Numbered from the stretch's first letter, positions 1-17,311 are shown. The stretch is 64,000 nt of DNA from Sitta carolinensis (GCA_032173965.1 CM063289.1:29562690-29626689), one strand, 5' to 3'. Numbers and translations: made by a program. Notes: generated from the letters alone by a model not told the origin.

Positions 1-2627
1 GAGCCACTGCTGACACACACACACACAGCCAGAGCCACTGCTCACACACACACAGCCAGAGCCACTGCTGACACACACACACAGCCAGAGCCACTGCTCA
101 CACACACACAGCCAGAGCCACTGCTCACACACACACACACAGCCAGAGCCACTGCTCACACACACACACACAGCCAGAGCCACTGCTGACACACACACAC
201 ACAGCCAGAGCCACTGCTCACACACACACAGCCAGAGCCACTGCTCACACACACACACACAGCCAGAGCCACTGCTCACACACACACAGCCAGAGCCACT
301 GCTCACACACACACAGCCAGAGCCACTGCTCACACACACACACACACAGCCAGAGCCACTGCTGAACACACACACAGCCAGAGCCACTGCTGACACACAC
401 ACACACAGCCAGAGCCACTGCTCACACACACACACAGCCAGAGCCACTGCTCACACACACACAGCCAGAGCCACTGCTCACACACACACACACAGCCAGA
501 GCCACTGCTCACACACACACACACAGCCAGAGCCACTGCTCACACACACACACCAGCCAGAGCCACTGCTCACACACACACAGCCAGAGCCACTGCTCAC
601 ACCACACACACACAGCCAGAGCCACTGCTCACACACACACACACAGCCAGAGCCACTGCTCACACACACACACAGCCAGAGCCACTGCTCACACACACAC
701 AGCCAGAGCCACTGCTGACACACACACACAGCCAGAGCCACTGCTGACACACACACACACACAGCCAGAGCCACTGCTCACACACACACACAGCCAGAGC
801 CACTGCTCACACACACACAGCCAGAGCCACTGCTGCACACACACACACAGCCAGAGCCACTGCTCACACACACACACAGCCAGAGCCACTGCTGACACAC
901 ACCACACAGCCAGAGCCACTGCTCACACACACACACAGCCAGAGCCACTGCTCACACACACACACAGCCAGAGCCACTGCTCACACACACAACACAGCCA
1001 GAGCCACTGCTGACACACACACACACAGCCAGAGCCACTGCTGACACACACACACACAGCCAGAGCCACTGCTGACACACACACACAGCCAGAGCCACTG
1101 CTCACACACACACACACAGCCAGAGCCACTGCTCACACACACACACAGCCAGAGCCACTGCTCACACACACACACACAAGCCACTGCACACCACCACTGC
1201 TCACACACACACACAGCCAGAGCCACTGCTGACACACACACACCAGCCAGAGCCACTGCTGACACACACACACACACAGCCAGAGCCACTGCTCACACCC
1301 CACACAGCCAGAGCCACTGCTCACACACACACACACAGCCAGAGCCACTGCTGACACACACACAGCCAGAGCCACTGCTGACACACACACACACAGCCAG
1401 AGCCACTGCTGACACAACACAACAGCCAGAGCCACTGCTCACACACACATACAGCCAGAGCCACTGCTGACACACACACACACAGCCAGAGCCACTGCTG
1501 ACACACACACACACACAGCCAGAGCCACTGCTGACACACACACAGCCAGAGCCACTGCTCACACACACACACAGCCAGAGCCACTGCTGACACACACACA
1601 CAGCCAGAGCCACTGCTCACACACACACACACACAGCCAGAGCCACTGCTGACACACACACACACAGCCAGAGCCACTGCTGACACACACACACACAGCC
1701 AGAGCCACTGCTGACACACACACACAGCCAGAGCCACTGCTGACACACACACACACAGCCAGAGCCACTGCTCACACACACACAGCCAGAGCCACTGCTG
1801 ACACACACACACACAGCCAGAGCCACTGCTGACACACACACACACAGCCAGAGCCACTGCTCACACACACACACAGCCAGAGCCACTGCTGACACACACA
1901 CACAGCCAGAGCCACTGCTCACACACACACACACCACCACTGTACCACACACACAGCCAGAGCCACTGCTCACACACACACACAGCCAGAGCCACTGCTC
2001 ACAACACACACCACACACAGCCAGAGCCACTGCTGACACACACAACACACAGCCAGAGCCACTGCTCACACACACACACACACAGCCAGAGCCACTGCTG
2101 ACACACACACCACACAGCCAGAGCCACTGCTGACACACACACACACAGCCAGAGCCACTGCTGACACACACACACAGCCAGAGCCACTGCTGACACACAC
2201 ACACACAGCCAGAGCCACTGCTCACACACACACACAGCCAGAGCCACTGCTGACAACACACACACACAGCCAGAGCCACTGCTGACAACACACACACAGC
2301 CAGAGCCACTGCTCACACACACACACAGCCAGAGCCACTGCTGACACACACACACAGCCAGAGCCACTGCTCACACACACACACAGCCAGAGCCACTGCT
2401 CACACACACACACAGCCAGAGCCACTGCTCACACACACACACAGCCAGAGCCACTGCTCACACACACACACAGCCAGAGCCACTGCTGACACACACACAC
2501 AGCCAGAGCCACTGCTGACACCACACACACAGCCAGAGCCACTGCTCACACACACACACACAGCCAGAGCCACTGCTGACACACACACACACAGCCAGAG
2601 CCACTGCTCACACACAGCCAGAGCAGC
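1..2627. repeat. Minisatellite with embedded (CA)n, about 90 copies
   Basis: A short core, AGCCAGAGCCACTGCT, alternates with a CA run of variable length, giving units of about 27-31 bp. The array is already running at position 1, so its left edge is outside the window. Units differ mainly in CA length and in GCTCACA versus GCTGACA. It lies in the JAK1 intron 3' of exon c21. The unit length is often a multiple of three, which produces long meaningless open frames on both strands. Confidence 0.97.
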
Positions 2628-2868
2628 TCAGGAGCCACGGCTGTGGCCATGCAGCCTTGCACATACAGGAACAAGGAATAAATCAGGTGTGCTTCTCCTT
2701 GTGAAACCAAGGAGAACAAACCCAATAAACAGCTCGAGAGGCAAGCACAGCGCCCCAGGTGCCCGTTCCTTGCTCTCCTGGGGTGTCCTCTCTGAGGCTC
2801 TCCCCAAACCAGGAGAAGTCCTGTTCAGTCCAGGAGCAGGGGGTGCCCCAGGCTGAACCCAGGCCCTA

Positions 2869-4859
<1,991 letters not shown>

Positions 4860-5057
4860 CTATTCCCACTGCCCCTTCTTTCCCTCCTTAGACCCCACCT
4901 GCTTTCTCTCAGGGAATTCTCCATCCACTCATACCAGCCTGGATCTGCTTCCACACCCAGATTCCTGCCCCCTGGAGCAGCTCCCACGAGGCTGGAACCA
5001 GAGGCTCTTCCCAAGCCAGCCCAGATCCCAGGATCCCTCCCTGGCCCTGGGCCTTAC

Positions 5058-5208
5058 TCTGCTCCTCCAGTTTGTTGATGTCCCTCATGATGGCCCTGAA
5101 GAAGGGTCTCTGGTGGGGGTCGTAGTTCATGCACTGCTTCATCAGGTCTGCCAGCTCCTTGCAGGAAGGTGTGGCCAGCACAAAGTGCCCCTCGTAGAAC
5201 CTCTCCTT
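5058..5208 (-). CDS. JAK1: JAK1 coding exon c17: pseudokinase C-lobe
   Basis: 151 bp, acceptor CCCCACAG|AAG and donor CAGA|GTAAGG. Encodes about residues 802-852: KERFYE, then a lineage-variable GHFVLA in place of human SRCRPV, then [34 protein letters not shown]. The invariant arginine of the C-lobe (QRP) is kept. Intact. Confidence 0.97.
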
Positions 5209-5265
5209 CTGTGGGGACAAACAGAAATTCCAGGAGTTTGAACGTCCCTGACTCACAGGGCTGAG

Positions 5266-5330
5266 CTGGGGCAATGGCTGGACTCTGTCTCTGAGGTCTT
5301 TTCCAACCTGAGCAATTCTGTGATTGCACA
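5266..5330 (+). mobile_element. CR1 LINE 3'-end fragment
   Basis: CTCTGAGGTCTTTTCCAACC followed by a CAATTCTGTGATTG ending is the characteristic 3' terminus of an avian CR1 retroposon read on the plus strand. It is a heavily 5'-truncated, old copy in the c16-c17 intron. Confidence 0.7.
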
Positions 5331-5571
5331 TCAGAGCATGTGGCCATTAAATCCTTAATTCAGCCAAGGAAATCTCCCCTTTTCAGCTGGGACTTGGATC
5401 TTTACAGCAGAGAATTCCTTTTGTGCTGGATCTGGAGCAACCACTCAACACCCCAGAGGTGTGTTTAAAAGGGGCTGAATATTTCCACTTTCAGGAATCA
5501 TTTCCTGACAGGTTTTCCCAGTTATTTATGCACCAGGAAATGTTTGCCAAGGACCCCCTGGGTGCTCCTCA

Positions 5572-6246
<675 letters not shown>

Positions 6247-6384
6247 TTACAGGCTCGTGCCTGGAGCCATCACAAACTGAGATTCCTTCTGTCTCACCTC
6301 ACTGGACACAACATTTTGTAAGAGAAATGAATGCTCTCAACACCCACAGTGTATTTGCAGATCCATGAAAGCTGATGACTCCTA

Positions 6385-7197
<813 letters not shown>

Positions 7198-7231
7198 CTA
7201 CAGAGAAGCAGAAAAAAAAACAAACAGTGAG

Positions 7232-7592
7232 AGGGGTTCTCTGCTCCAGGATATCCACAGCACAGGGGATCTCTCAAATATTCCAAACTGAAATCCAGAA
7301 TTATGCCTGGGAAAAAAAATGGAGCTCTGTAAATGCTCCAGGATATCCACAGCACAGGGGATCTCTCAAATATTCCAAACTGAAATCCAGAATTACACCT
7401 GGGAAGAAATTGGAGCTCTCCATGATATCCACACCACAGGGCATCTCTAAAATATTCCAAGGTGAAACCCAAAGCTACACCTGGGAAGAAATTGGAGCTC
7501 TGCAAATGCTCAGAGATATCCACACCACAGGGGATTTTTAAAATACTCCAAGCTGAAATCCAGCATTACACCTGGGAAGAAATTAGAGGAAA
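7232..7592. repeat. About 80-93-bp tandem repeat, 4 copies
   Basis: Each copy has GATATCCACA-CACAGGG-ATCTCTCAAATATTCCAA, CTGAAATCCAGAATTA and CCTGGGAAGAAATTGGAGCTC. Copies begin near 7248, 7343, 7423 and 7515. They lie in the c14-c15 intron and show no coding potential that I recognise. Confidence 0.9.
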
Positions 7593-7697
7593 AAAAGAAG
7601 GAGCAGGGAAATAAGAGTGCTCCCACTTCAGCCCTTTTCCTGGGTGAGAAATGCATTCCCAACTGGGCCCCAGTGCCTTTGCCAAGGTGGCTCTTAC

Positions 7698-7825
7698 CAG
7701 GTAGCTCAGGGCACTTGCAAGTTGTTTGGCCACTTTGAATTTCCACGGGGTTGTGAGAACTTCACTTTTCTTGTGCATGAACAGATCCAGAGGCCCACAT
7801 TCAACAAACTCCTCGACCATGATAT
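7698..7825 (-). CDS. JAK1: JAK1 coding exon c14: pseudokinase hinge
   Basis: 128 bp, acceptor GCCTTTGCAG|AT and donor TACCTG|GTAAGA. Encodes about residues 663-705: [42 protein letters not shown]. Human VEGGPL reads VECGPL. Intact and in phase. Confidence 0.97.
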
Positions 7826-8323
7826 CTGCAAAGGCAGGTGCACAAAGTCAGCGCTGCAAGAAATTGCTTGGAGTCATTTACTTGGTGTTCCCACCTCCCA
7901 GCCCAGCTGGTTGGGAAATGGGTTTAATTCAGGTTTATTTCAGTGCTCAGGGTCCACATTAAAAGGCTGAGGGGCTTCATGTGGTAAATGGACATGAAGC
8001 CTGGAACCAGGCATTCCAAAGGTGGAGTTTTAAGTCACATAACAGCTTAGAAAAATCAGCAACAGGCTGCTGTGTTGCCCTGTGCTCCTGTACCAAAATT
8101 CCTTCAGCACAACCCTGTTTGACACCCACATGTAACTGAAATTCCTTTCCTGAAGGAATTCCTTTTCCCCAAGCTGAGGCTGAGGCATTCACCAATTTGT
8201 CTTTTAATTTTCTACAGCTTTGCTCTGCTGGTGTCCACACCACAACATTAGGACTGCCTTGGGTTAAAAAGTCATATAAAGGTGTATTGCATACATTGAC
8301 ATTTTTTTTAATGTGCATATTTA

Positions 8324-8443
<120 letters not shown>

Positions 8444-8454
8444 TTAGGGTTGGG

Positions 8455-8560
8455 ATTTTTTTACATATACACACATAAATACACATATAAATGTGTACAT
8501 GCTTTACATGTCTAAATATTACAAATACACATTTCTTTTATACAAATGAATGTGTGTTTG
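8455..8560. repeat. AT/CA-rich low-complexity stretch
   Basis: ACATATACACACATAAATACACA and similar alternating purine-pyrimidine sequence follows the exon c16 copy. A related AT-rich stretch (8290-8345) lies on its other side, so the copy is embedded in simple sequence. Confidence 0.75.
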
Positions 8561-8769
8561 CAATAAATGCAATAAGCTGAATTGTGTGCACACTGATCCC
8601 ACACTGCCCCGCTGGCATCCAGCCTTAGGGGATCCCCTGGAAGGCTCAACCACAGTGTTGGAAAGGGAAGTTCCGTGGGAGGAAGGCCTTTCCAGCTGTT
8701 TTTTTTCCCACTCTGGGGAGCTGCAGAGCCCCCCCAGCCCCTGTGCCCCCCGTGCCAGCCCAGACTCAC

Positions 8770-8857
8770 TCTCCACGTCCCGCACGCAGACGCCGTGCAG
8801 GAGCACGATGTGTTTGTGGGACACCTGCCTCATCATGCTGGCTGTCTCAAAGAATGC
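8770..8857 (-). CDS. JAK1: JAK1 coding exon c13: pseudokinase N-lobe with Val658 site
   Basis: 88 bp, acceptor TTCCCCAG|GCA and donor GAGA|GTGAGT. Encodes about residues 634-663: [29 protein letters not shown]. The second valine of GVCV corresponds to human Val658, the site equivalent to JAK2 Val617. The human YLYGVC reads LLHGVC. Its upstream intron is a GC-AG intron. Confidence 0.97.
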
Positions 8858-9084
8858 CTGGGGAAAGAGAGAGAAATCTCATCCAGCTGCTGCTCCTCAG
8901 CAGCACGCCAGGGGTTCAGCACAGGCACAGAACAGCAGCACAGAGAAATCCCTGGTTTAGCCACAGCAAGGGTCAGCGGGGAGGGGATGAGCCCCATGGG
9001 ATGAGCTGGACCTTCAGCACTGCCCCATCCCCAGCCCCTTCTGCAAAGTTACCCATGGACAACACACCAAAGGAAAGAAAACTT

Positions 9085-9086
9085 GC
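9085..9086 (-). promoter_or_regulatory. Non-canonical GC splice donor of exon c12
   Basis: On the minus strand the exon ends TCCTTG and the intron begins GCAAGT. The next exon must start at GCA TTC (residue 634) to keep the frame, so GC is the only donor that fits; the nearest GT would add four bases and shift the frame. GCAAGT is the usual context of GC-AG introns, which are spliced by the major spliceosome. Confidence 0.88.
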
Positions 9087-9233
9087 CAAGGAAATGTCTC
9101 TGTGGCTGGGGTCCAGCACTTTGAGCAGCACTCTGATCTCCTTCTCGTTCTGGTACCCTTCGTTCTCGTCGTCCTTCAGGCTGAGCATCCCTGAGTAAAT
9201 CTGGGTCCTGGTGCCTCTTCCCAGGTGTTCTCC
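9087..9233 (-). CDS. JAK1: JAK1 coding exon c12: start of pseudokinase JH2
   Basis: 147 bp, acceptor GTGTGCCAG|GGA and donor TTG|GCAAGT. Encodes about residues 586-633: [20 protein letters not shown], an acidic loop [13 protein letters not shown], then [16 protein letters not shown] containing the beta-3 lysine (LLKVLD). One codon longer than human in the acidic loop, the least conserved part. Intact. Confidence 0.97.
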
Positions 9234-10257
9234 CTGGCACACAGCAGCAGGCAAACAAGATTTACACAAGTATTTACTGGAATCTGCACTTTTTTTCCTG
9301 TCTCTGGCTGCTCTGGTTACAGATTTAAATTATTCCCAGTGACAGGGAGCTGGTTTTGCTTCAGTGAGCTCTGAGCATCCTCCCCACATGAATCCCTTGG
9401 ATATCAGACCTCACATCATCCACAGGTTCCCTGGGCTTGCACATTCCCAGACTAAACAAGTGAATAAACAGCTGGGGCTCTCATTCACAAACTGCCACTG
9501 AGGTGATCTTTAATGTGTTTCCAAAAGTGAGAGGAAGTAATATTTCACTGGAAGGCTTTTGTTTGGGGAAGCAGTTTCCTCCAAAATAACATCCTGCTTG
9601 GGATATTTTTGCAGGCTGCTGAGTGTAAACACACCAACCCAAACCCAATCTCTGTCTCAAAAACCCCCAGCAGCTTTTTATTTCACAGAAGAAGCCAAGT
9701 GCACGATCTGAGAGCTCTTTTAACAACATTAAATCTGATTTAAGTGCACTCAAGCCCCTGTGTGTTTGTTGAGGTTTATTCAGGTGACCTGAATAGAGAA
9801 ATTTGAAAATTTTGGGGGGTTTAAACACAGAATTCTGACTGCTCAGAGCTTTTGAATACTTCACCTTTTTTTACTGTAGAATATTCCCTTAAACCTCTGC
9901 TTCTCTGGTAAGTTTTAAGGCAATAAAAAAATGGCCTTAAAAAAACCTTTCCAGGCTTTTAAAAAAACACACCCACAACAAAGCAGCTCTCAAGACTCCC
10001 AGGAACTGACCTCAACCCCCCTCTTTTCCATGAGAAAACCCACACCCCAATTTGATTCCCAGTGCAGGGCATCACTCCTAAGCTCTTCCCCGGCCACCCA
10101 AAGCCTATGAACACAAGGATTCTACAAGCAGGGGGTTAAATCCAAACAAAGCTGCAGCTGGGCTTTGCTGAGGGGGGCTGGGAGGGGCAGGGCAGGCAGC
10201 AGGGCTGCTCTGGGGTGCCCCAAACCCCCGTGGGTGCCAGGGCAGCTCAGCACCCAC
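9234..10257 (-). other. Intron c11-c12, no other feature
   Basis: About 1 kb with canonical donor CAG|GTGGGTG at 10257-10256. I see AT-rich unique sequence and short A runs near 9925-9970, but no gene, array or clear transposon. Confidence 0.7.
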
Positions 10258-10364
10258 CTGCACGATCTCCTCCTTGCGGATGCGGTGGAAGCTCAGCTGG
10301 CCCATGGGATACACGGGCTGCCACTCCTGGGCCTTCTTGGTTGCCACCAGCAAGTTGGAGATTT
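10258..10364 (-). CDS. JAK1: JAK1 coding exon c11: SH2-JH2 linker
   Basis: 107 bp, acceptor CTTTGCAG|AA and donor GTGCAG|GTGGGT. Encodes about residues 550-585: [36 protein letters not shown]. This linker packs against the pseudokinase and is highly conserved. Intact. Confidence 0.97.
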
Positions 10365-11797
10365 CTGCAAAGGGTGGAAATATCCTTCAGGGTTTTCAAA
10401 GAAACTGCACTCCTCTTCTAATGGTGGAAATGTATTAAAATCCACCCCAAAAAAGGGAGGAAAAAGGAGATTCGGATTTGATTTCTGCTCCTCATTCAAT
10501 GGAGAGATCACTGCAGCACAGTTTTGTGTTTTTATTTTAAATACTGAGTTATTATCAGCCAGGTCAGGTGATACTGAGCAACTGAACAGAGTTTTCTGCA
10601 CAAAGATTGGAAGAGGAAATACCTGTGCTGTACATGGAGTCAAATGGAATCAAATATCCCACATCCCCTCGTGCCAGCAGGGCCAGCTCCTCTCCAGTGT
10701 GCAAGGGGAGTCTCATTTCCTCCTCACCCCCTTCCAAATTCCTTTTACTCTGGGAAAACACCAACAGTTGTTCCCAGGGCACTGGAATCCAGCTGGGGAA
10801 TGGGGAAGGAGCAGAAGGAACAGACTCAAAAGTCCAGGGCTTCACTGCTGCAGGACAGATCCAGGAGTTTTGCACATGGATTCTGCTTTCCAGGCATTAT
10901 TTCCTGGGAGAGGATGGACTGGGATGTGTGTGGCCATCTGGGCTTCCTGCTGCTGTGAGCAGGACCTGGGCACTGGGGCAAAATCAGCATTTGGGATTCT
11001 GGAATCACCAGGAATGACCACAGCCTGCCAAAGTGCTTCAGTCCTGCATCCCCTGAACTTCCTTGTGAATTAAATATTCAAAAAGAAGGAGAAAGAACAG
11101 GGAACATGCACTGGATCCTGCTGGAACTAAAGCCAGGGAGAAGCTGAAGTGGGCAATCAACTCCCTGACCATTTTTGGTTTATTTTATCCCAAATCCAGC
11201 CATCAAAATGCTGCCAAAATGTGCAGTGTGCAATGTCCCCTGGTGCAGAGCACGAGCCCCTCGTGCAGAGTGTGAGAAGCTCAGGGGCTCTCCCAAAGCC
11301 TCAGAGCAGCAGGTGATTGATGTGGCTCAGCTCTTCCCCTGCCTCTAACAGGAAACCATTATCAGCTCAGCACAATCAGCCCACTGTGCTTCCTCTCTCA
11401 CACAAAACTCAGCTGCAAGGCTCTCAGAGTTCATGGCAAACAGCTCCACGGAGCGCTGGCATCCCCAACAACTGCCCCATTGTCCCTCACAGATGATTTC
11501 CTGCCTCCAGGCTCTTCAGGACAGCAGTTGGGACCAAAACCCTTCCCTGCTGCCTCTGCACATGACTTACCAACCACAAAGAGAGCACACCCAGCAAATT
11601 CCAACCCTCCTTTCCCCTCCTCAAAGCTGCCCACAGCACCTGTTTATTGACAAAACTCCACCCCGAAGAACGAAAAAACTTTAAACCTCTTTTTTTTTTT
11701 AAAGAGCTTCACACCAGGGTACAGCATTAAAAAAAAAACCTCCTGTGCCTGGAATTTGTCCCTTTGCAACAACAAAACCCCTGCAAGGGCAGGTTAC
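10365..11797 (-). other. Intron c10-c11, no other feature recognised
   Basis: About 1.4 kb of moderately AT-rich unique sequence. A frame near 10564-10875 reads ELALLARGDVGYLIPFDSMY but resembles no exon expected here. A T/A homopolymer patch lies at 11690-11735. Confidence 0.65.
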
Positions 11798-11984
11798 CTC
11801 TGGGTCTGGGCTGGCAGCACCTCTTGAGGGTGAAGCTGATGCTGTCTGTGCGCAGGATTTGTCCCTTCAGGTGATCCATGAGCTCCTTCAAGGATGCAAA
11901 GGATTTGTTGGAGCCATGGAGGTAGTAGCCCCCTTTCTTCACCTCAATCTGGAAGTTCTTGTAGGGGCATGAGTTATTCATCAC
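11798..11984 (-). CDS. JAK1: JAK1 coding exon c10: C-terminal half of SH2
   Basis: 187 bp, acceptor CTCCCCCAG|GTG and donor AGAG|GTAACC. Encodes about residues 487-550: [62 protein letters not shown]. The first eight residues diverge from human QVQGAQKQ and the exon is one codon shorter; the rest aligns well. The JAK SH2 is fused to FERM for receptor binding. Intact. Confidence 0.96.
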
Positions 11985-13136
11985 CTGGGGGAGGAGGGAA
12001 AAGGAAGAAAAGAGAATTATTGGAGTGGAAGAATTTGTTTGGAAGGTGTCAGAGCTTCCTGAAATATTGGCATCACTTGTAGGACCAGCATCAGTCCCTG
12101 CTCCCAAGGAAAAGTCCTTGATTCAAATTGCAACAAAGCAGAAAAAAACCCCTAAAATTCCTGGAATTTTCACTCCCAGGAAGGCTCAAAGAGAAGAGCA
12201 GCAACATAAAGATGCAATCAGCCAACGAGCCCAAATTATGAATAATTTTGTTTTGTTTTAGTTTGCTTTGGGGGTTTTTTGTGTTTTTTTTGGTTTTTGT
12301 TTTTTACAGAGCCTGAGAATATGCAGTTTTGCCTCAGCTGGAGGAATTTTCTCTTCCTTGGCTCAAGAACTGCAGAATGTGAAGCAGGGTTTCAAAATCT
12401 CCATTTAAAAATAACAAAACTCCCTTTCCCACCCAGACTGCTCAATGTGATTTCAGGCTGGTGTTGAGATCTTCCAGTTTCACTCAGAGCTGCTGGGAAG
12501 GGCTGAACTTCTGAACTTCCCCATCTCAGGAGCTCTCAGGGTCTCCCCTCTGCACTTCTCCCTTCCCTCTTTTCCAAGACAAAACTCCTTTCTTGTTTCA
12601 CTGTTCAAAGAGAGGGCTGATAATTTTATTTTTTTTTATTATATACAGGACATAAACCCAGTATCAAATATCCCCTCCTGATTCACCACTGGTTCCATGA
12701 CCATTTTTACCTAAGAAAAGAATTTTTATTACTACTATTTATTATTCTTCTTGTGTGAACACTTTAAATATTCTCCCAAACCACCAAGTCAGCTACAGGC
12801 TTCCAGCTGAGGCTGGTATGGGACTAAAATCCATGATGGGAATTAAACCCATGCCCAAAAAATGCTCCAGGGAAGCTCAACCATGCTCAAGGAGAAGTGA
12901 CAAATCCCCGTGTCATGAGTTTAAAATGCTTCATTTTCCTCATGTTCCTGCACCGTTGGATTGGGAGGAACAGAGCTGTTCTTTATCTCATTAATCCCAT
13001 TTTCCAGCACAAAAGGGCTGGGAAAAAAAAACCACTATTCTCTCCACAGAGATCAGGCTGAGTGGCTTAAGGAGAAAAACCCCTGGCCAGGGTTGGAGGG
13101 AGCAGATTCCTGCTGGGAATGCCTGGCTGGCTGTAC
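11985..13136 (-). other. Intron c9-c10, low-complexity patches only
   Basis: About 1.15 kb. Contains a T/G-rich patch (12240-12305) and an AT patch (12620-12750). No array, transposon or extra exon is recognised. Confidence 0.7.
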
Positions 13137-13260
13137 CTCTGAGCCTTCCAGACACGTCACAGTCATGAGGATGTGGTTGAAGTTGGTGCAGCTCCACCTC
13201 AGCACGTACATCCCCACCTCGTTCCCCTCCTGCCTCAGCTTGTTGATGGCATATTCCGTG
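13137..13260 (-). CDS. JAK1: JAK1 coding exon c9: SH2 domain
   Basis: 124 bp, acceptor CCCTTCCAG|C and donor TCAGAG|GTACAG. Encodes about residues 445-486: [41 protein letters not shown]. The arginine in YVLRWS sits where SH2 domains place the phosphotyrosine-binding arginine. Intact. Confidence 0.97.
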
Positions 13261-13627
13261 CTGGAAGGGATGGACAGTGAGCAAAACCAAGCAGGGAGCA
13301 TCCAGAAATCTGGGTTTGGGATGGAGCATGGAGCAAACCTCCATTTGGAGGGGTAGGAGACACTTCGAAGTGTTAATGGTGGTGTTAAAATTGGATTTAA
13401 GGGCGCCTTGCTCATGTTGGGCTGCACAGAGCAAGGGAGGATTTAGGAGAGGGAATTCTGCATCCAACCCAGGCAGGTGAACTCCTGGGTTTCTACAGTT
13501 TGCAGCTTAAATAAAAAGGGAAAAGCCACAAAGGTGGGTGGAGGGGAGAGAATTCCCTGAGGTGTTTAAAAACCCAAGGGTTTGTCCATCCATCCTGGGG
13601 TGGGGGTAGAGACACTTCCACTCCCTA

Positions 13628-15016
<1,389 letters not shown>

Positions 15017-15021
15017 CTGGC

Positions 15022-15560
15022 TACAAGCTGCTGGGATTTGGTGGCCATTCCCTGGCTGGACACTGCTCTCTGCTGTCACAATTCTGTAATTCCTCCTGGG
15101 ATTTGTGAAGGAACATTTGGTGCCAGTGTGGACACAACTGCACTCGCCACTGTTAACACCAATTTTGTTGTAGCCAGCATCAAGGACAGCACAGTTTGGG
15201 CCATTTCTGGCTATGGGATTTTGGGATTTGGTGGCCATTCCCTGGCTGGATGCTCCATTCTCCACTGTCATAAATTCTGTAATTCCTCCTGGGATTTGGA
15301 GGGAACATTTGGTGCCAGTGTGGACACAACTGCACTCACCAATTTCAACACCAATTTTGTTGTAGCCAGCATCAAGGACAGCACAGTTTGGGCCACTTTT
15401 GGCTACAAGCTGCTGGGATTTGGTGGCCATTCCCTGGCTGGACACTGCTCTCCCTGTCACAATTCTGTAATTCCTCCTGGGATTTGGAGGGAACATTTGG
15501 TGCCAGTGTGGACACAAGTGCACTCGGCACTGTTAACAGCAATTCTGCCCTGCCAGCACC
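15022..15560. repeat. About 190-bp tandem repeat, 2.8 copies
   Basis: Units begin CTACAAGCTGCTGGGATTTG or a close variant near 15022, 15211 and 15403 and share GTGGCCATTCCCTGGCTGGA, AATTCTGTAATTCCTCCTGG and AGCATCAAGGACAGCACAG. Spacing of 189 and 192 bp (63 and 64 codons) keeps frames open on both strands. I recognise no protein family in either translation. Confidence 0.92.
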
Positions 15561-15786
15561 AGGGGCTGTTCAATTCATGATGAATATCCCAGTTTGGAAA
15601 GGAAAGGCATCCCAAACCCAGCCTCGCTCTGCTCAAGGAGCACCTTCGGAAGAGCCCAGAGGAAAGAACTCGAATGAATTTCAAAGGATTAAAGCAGTTA
15701 GCACAACAGCCTATTGTAGGGAAAAAACAGTCTGCACCTGGGAAAATTAAAAAATCTGTCCCATGGGAATCAGGGAAAAAAGATAG

Positions 15787-16500
15787 AATAATTATATATA
15801 TATATATATATACACACAAATATTTTAATATATAAATATATATATAAATGTTCTATATTATATATAGAAAATATATATATTTTATATATTTTTTTATATA
15901 TATAATATATATACAATGGGAATCAGTGAAGAATAAACTATATACATATATATAATATATATATAATATATATAAATATATGTATACAGCTATAAAAATA
16001 TATATAATTTATATATTATATATAAAAATTAAATATATTATATATATATTTATATATTATATATATAATGGGAATTAGTGAAAAATATGTGAAGTACACA
16101 CATATATGTATATAAATAATATATATAAAAATATATATAATTACATGTATTATATATAATATTATATATATTTATATAGATATAATAATATGGTAGATAA
16201 TATAATATGATAATAATATATAATATTATATAGAATATATATTTATATATAATAATATAATAATATAATAATATATAATATTATATAGAATATGTATTTT
16301 TATATAATAAAAATATTATATATAATAAAATTATAATAATACATACTATTATATATGATATATTTATATATAATAATATGATAGATAATATAATAATGAT
16401 AATAATATATATATTATATATAATATATATTTAATATATATAATAATATGATAGATAATATAATAATCTGATAATAATATCCATATATTTTAAAAATATA
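15787..16500. repeat. AT-rich (TA)n low-complexity block
   Basis: About 700 bp of nearly pure A/T with TATATATA runs and repeated TAATAATATGATAGATAATA segments (near 16185, 16370 and 16445). It lies in the c7-c8 intron. Such sequence breathes easily and can form cruciforms. Confidence 0.95.
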
Positions 16501-16864
16501 AATAAAAATACATAAACTCTCCCTTTATCTACTCCAAACTGAAGGAGCAGAGTGCTTAACTAAACAATCAAATATAAACTGCCATTTACTAATGTGAGTG
16601 GCAACGAAGCCGTGAATCAATTGGAGTTACACACGAGGTCCTGAACACTGAACATCCACAAATGCCACAAACCTGGGAATTTCCGGATTTCCTACAGAAC
16701 CAACTGAGTCCTGCAGCTCAGCACAGCCCCCTTGGATTTATTCCAAGACAATGGGGGGAATAATTCCAATATTAAACTTAATCCATAAACCGAAACCCAA
16801 TATTACATCTGCCTGTATATCCTGGAAATCTTTAATTTCCCTATATTTTATTTTTTTCTCTCAC

Positions 16865-17035
16865 CATCCTTTTGTTGTCCTGCTTGTTGATGCTGACTGT
16901 GGAGTCCTTGATGACGATGTGGGTGATTTCAGGGAAATAGCAGAAACTGCTCCATGCCTCCCCCACTCTGGGTTTTTCCCCTTCCTTTTTGTTTTTCCCC
17001 TCTTTTTTCTTCTTCTCTTTCTCCGCCTGCACGGG
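16865..17035 (-). CDS. JAK1: JAK1 coding exon c7: FERM F3, lysine-rich loop
   Basis: 171 bp, acceptor CTTTGCAG|CCC and donor AGGATG|GTGAGA. Encodes about residues 331-392: [57 protein letters not shown]. The basic loop is five residues shorter than human; the [10 protein letters not shown] core is nearly identical. Frame open and in phase with both neighbours. Confidence 0.96.
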
Positions 17036-17184
17036 CTGCAAAGGTTTGTGGGAGGAGGGTTTGGTTCAAATGGGTTCAGGTGAAATTAAAGATTTGTGCT
17101 GGGGGGAGTCAATTCATTAGTGAGAAATTACAGGGTGGAATTGGTATATAAATTATTGAGGAATAAAAGAGATAGTCGAATCAA

Positions 17185-17245
17185 TGAAATAAAATAAATA
17201 TGCTAATGTGTTTATTCTAGAGCAAAAATTCGTCCTAGAATAGTA

Positions 17246-17311
<66 letters not shown>

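Noticed and set aside
1..2627. Cys/Val/Leu/Trp-rich repeat proteins, or a CRISPR-like array because of regular spacing
   Set aside because: The spacer is only a variable CA run, units are not unique, and the genome is vertebrate; it is a minisatellite.
10564..10875. Possible extra exon reading ELALLARGDVGYLIPFDSMY
   Set aside because: Exons c10 and c11 already join in phase and are contiguous with the human protein; no match recognised.
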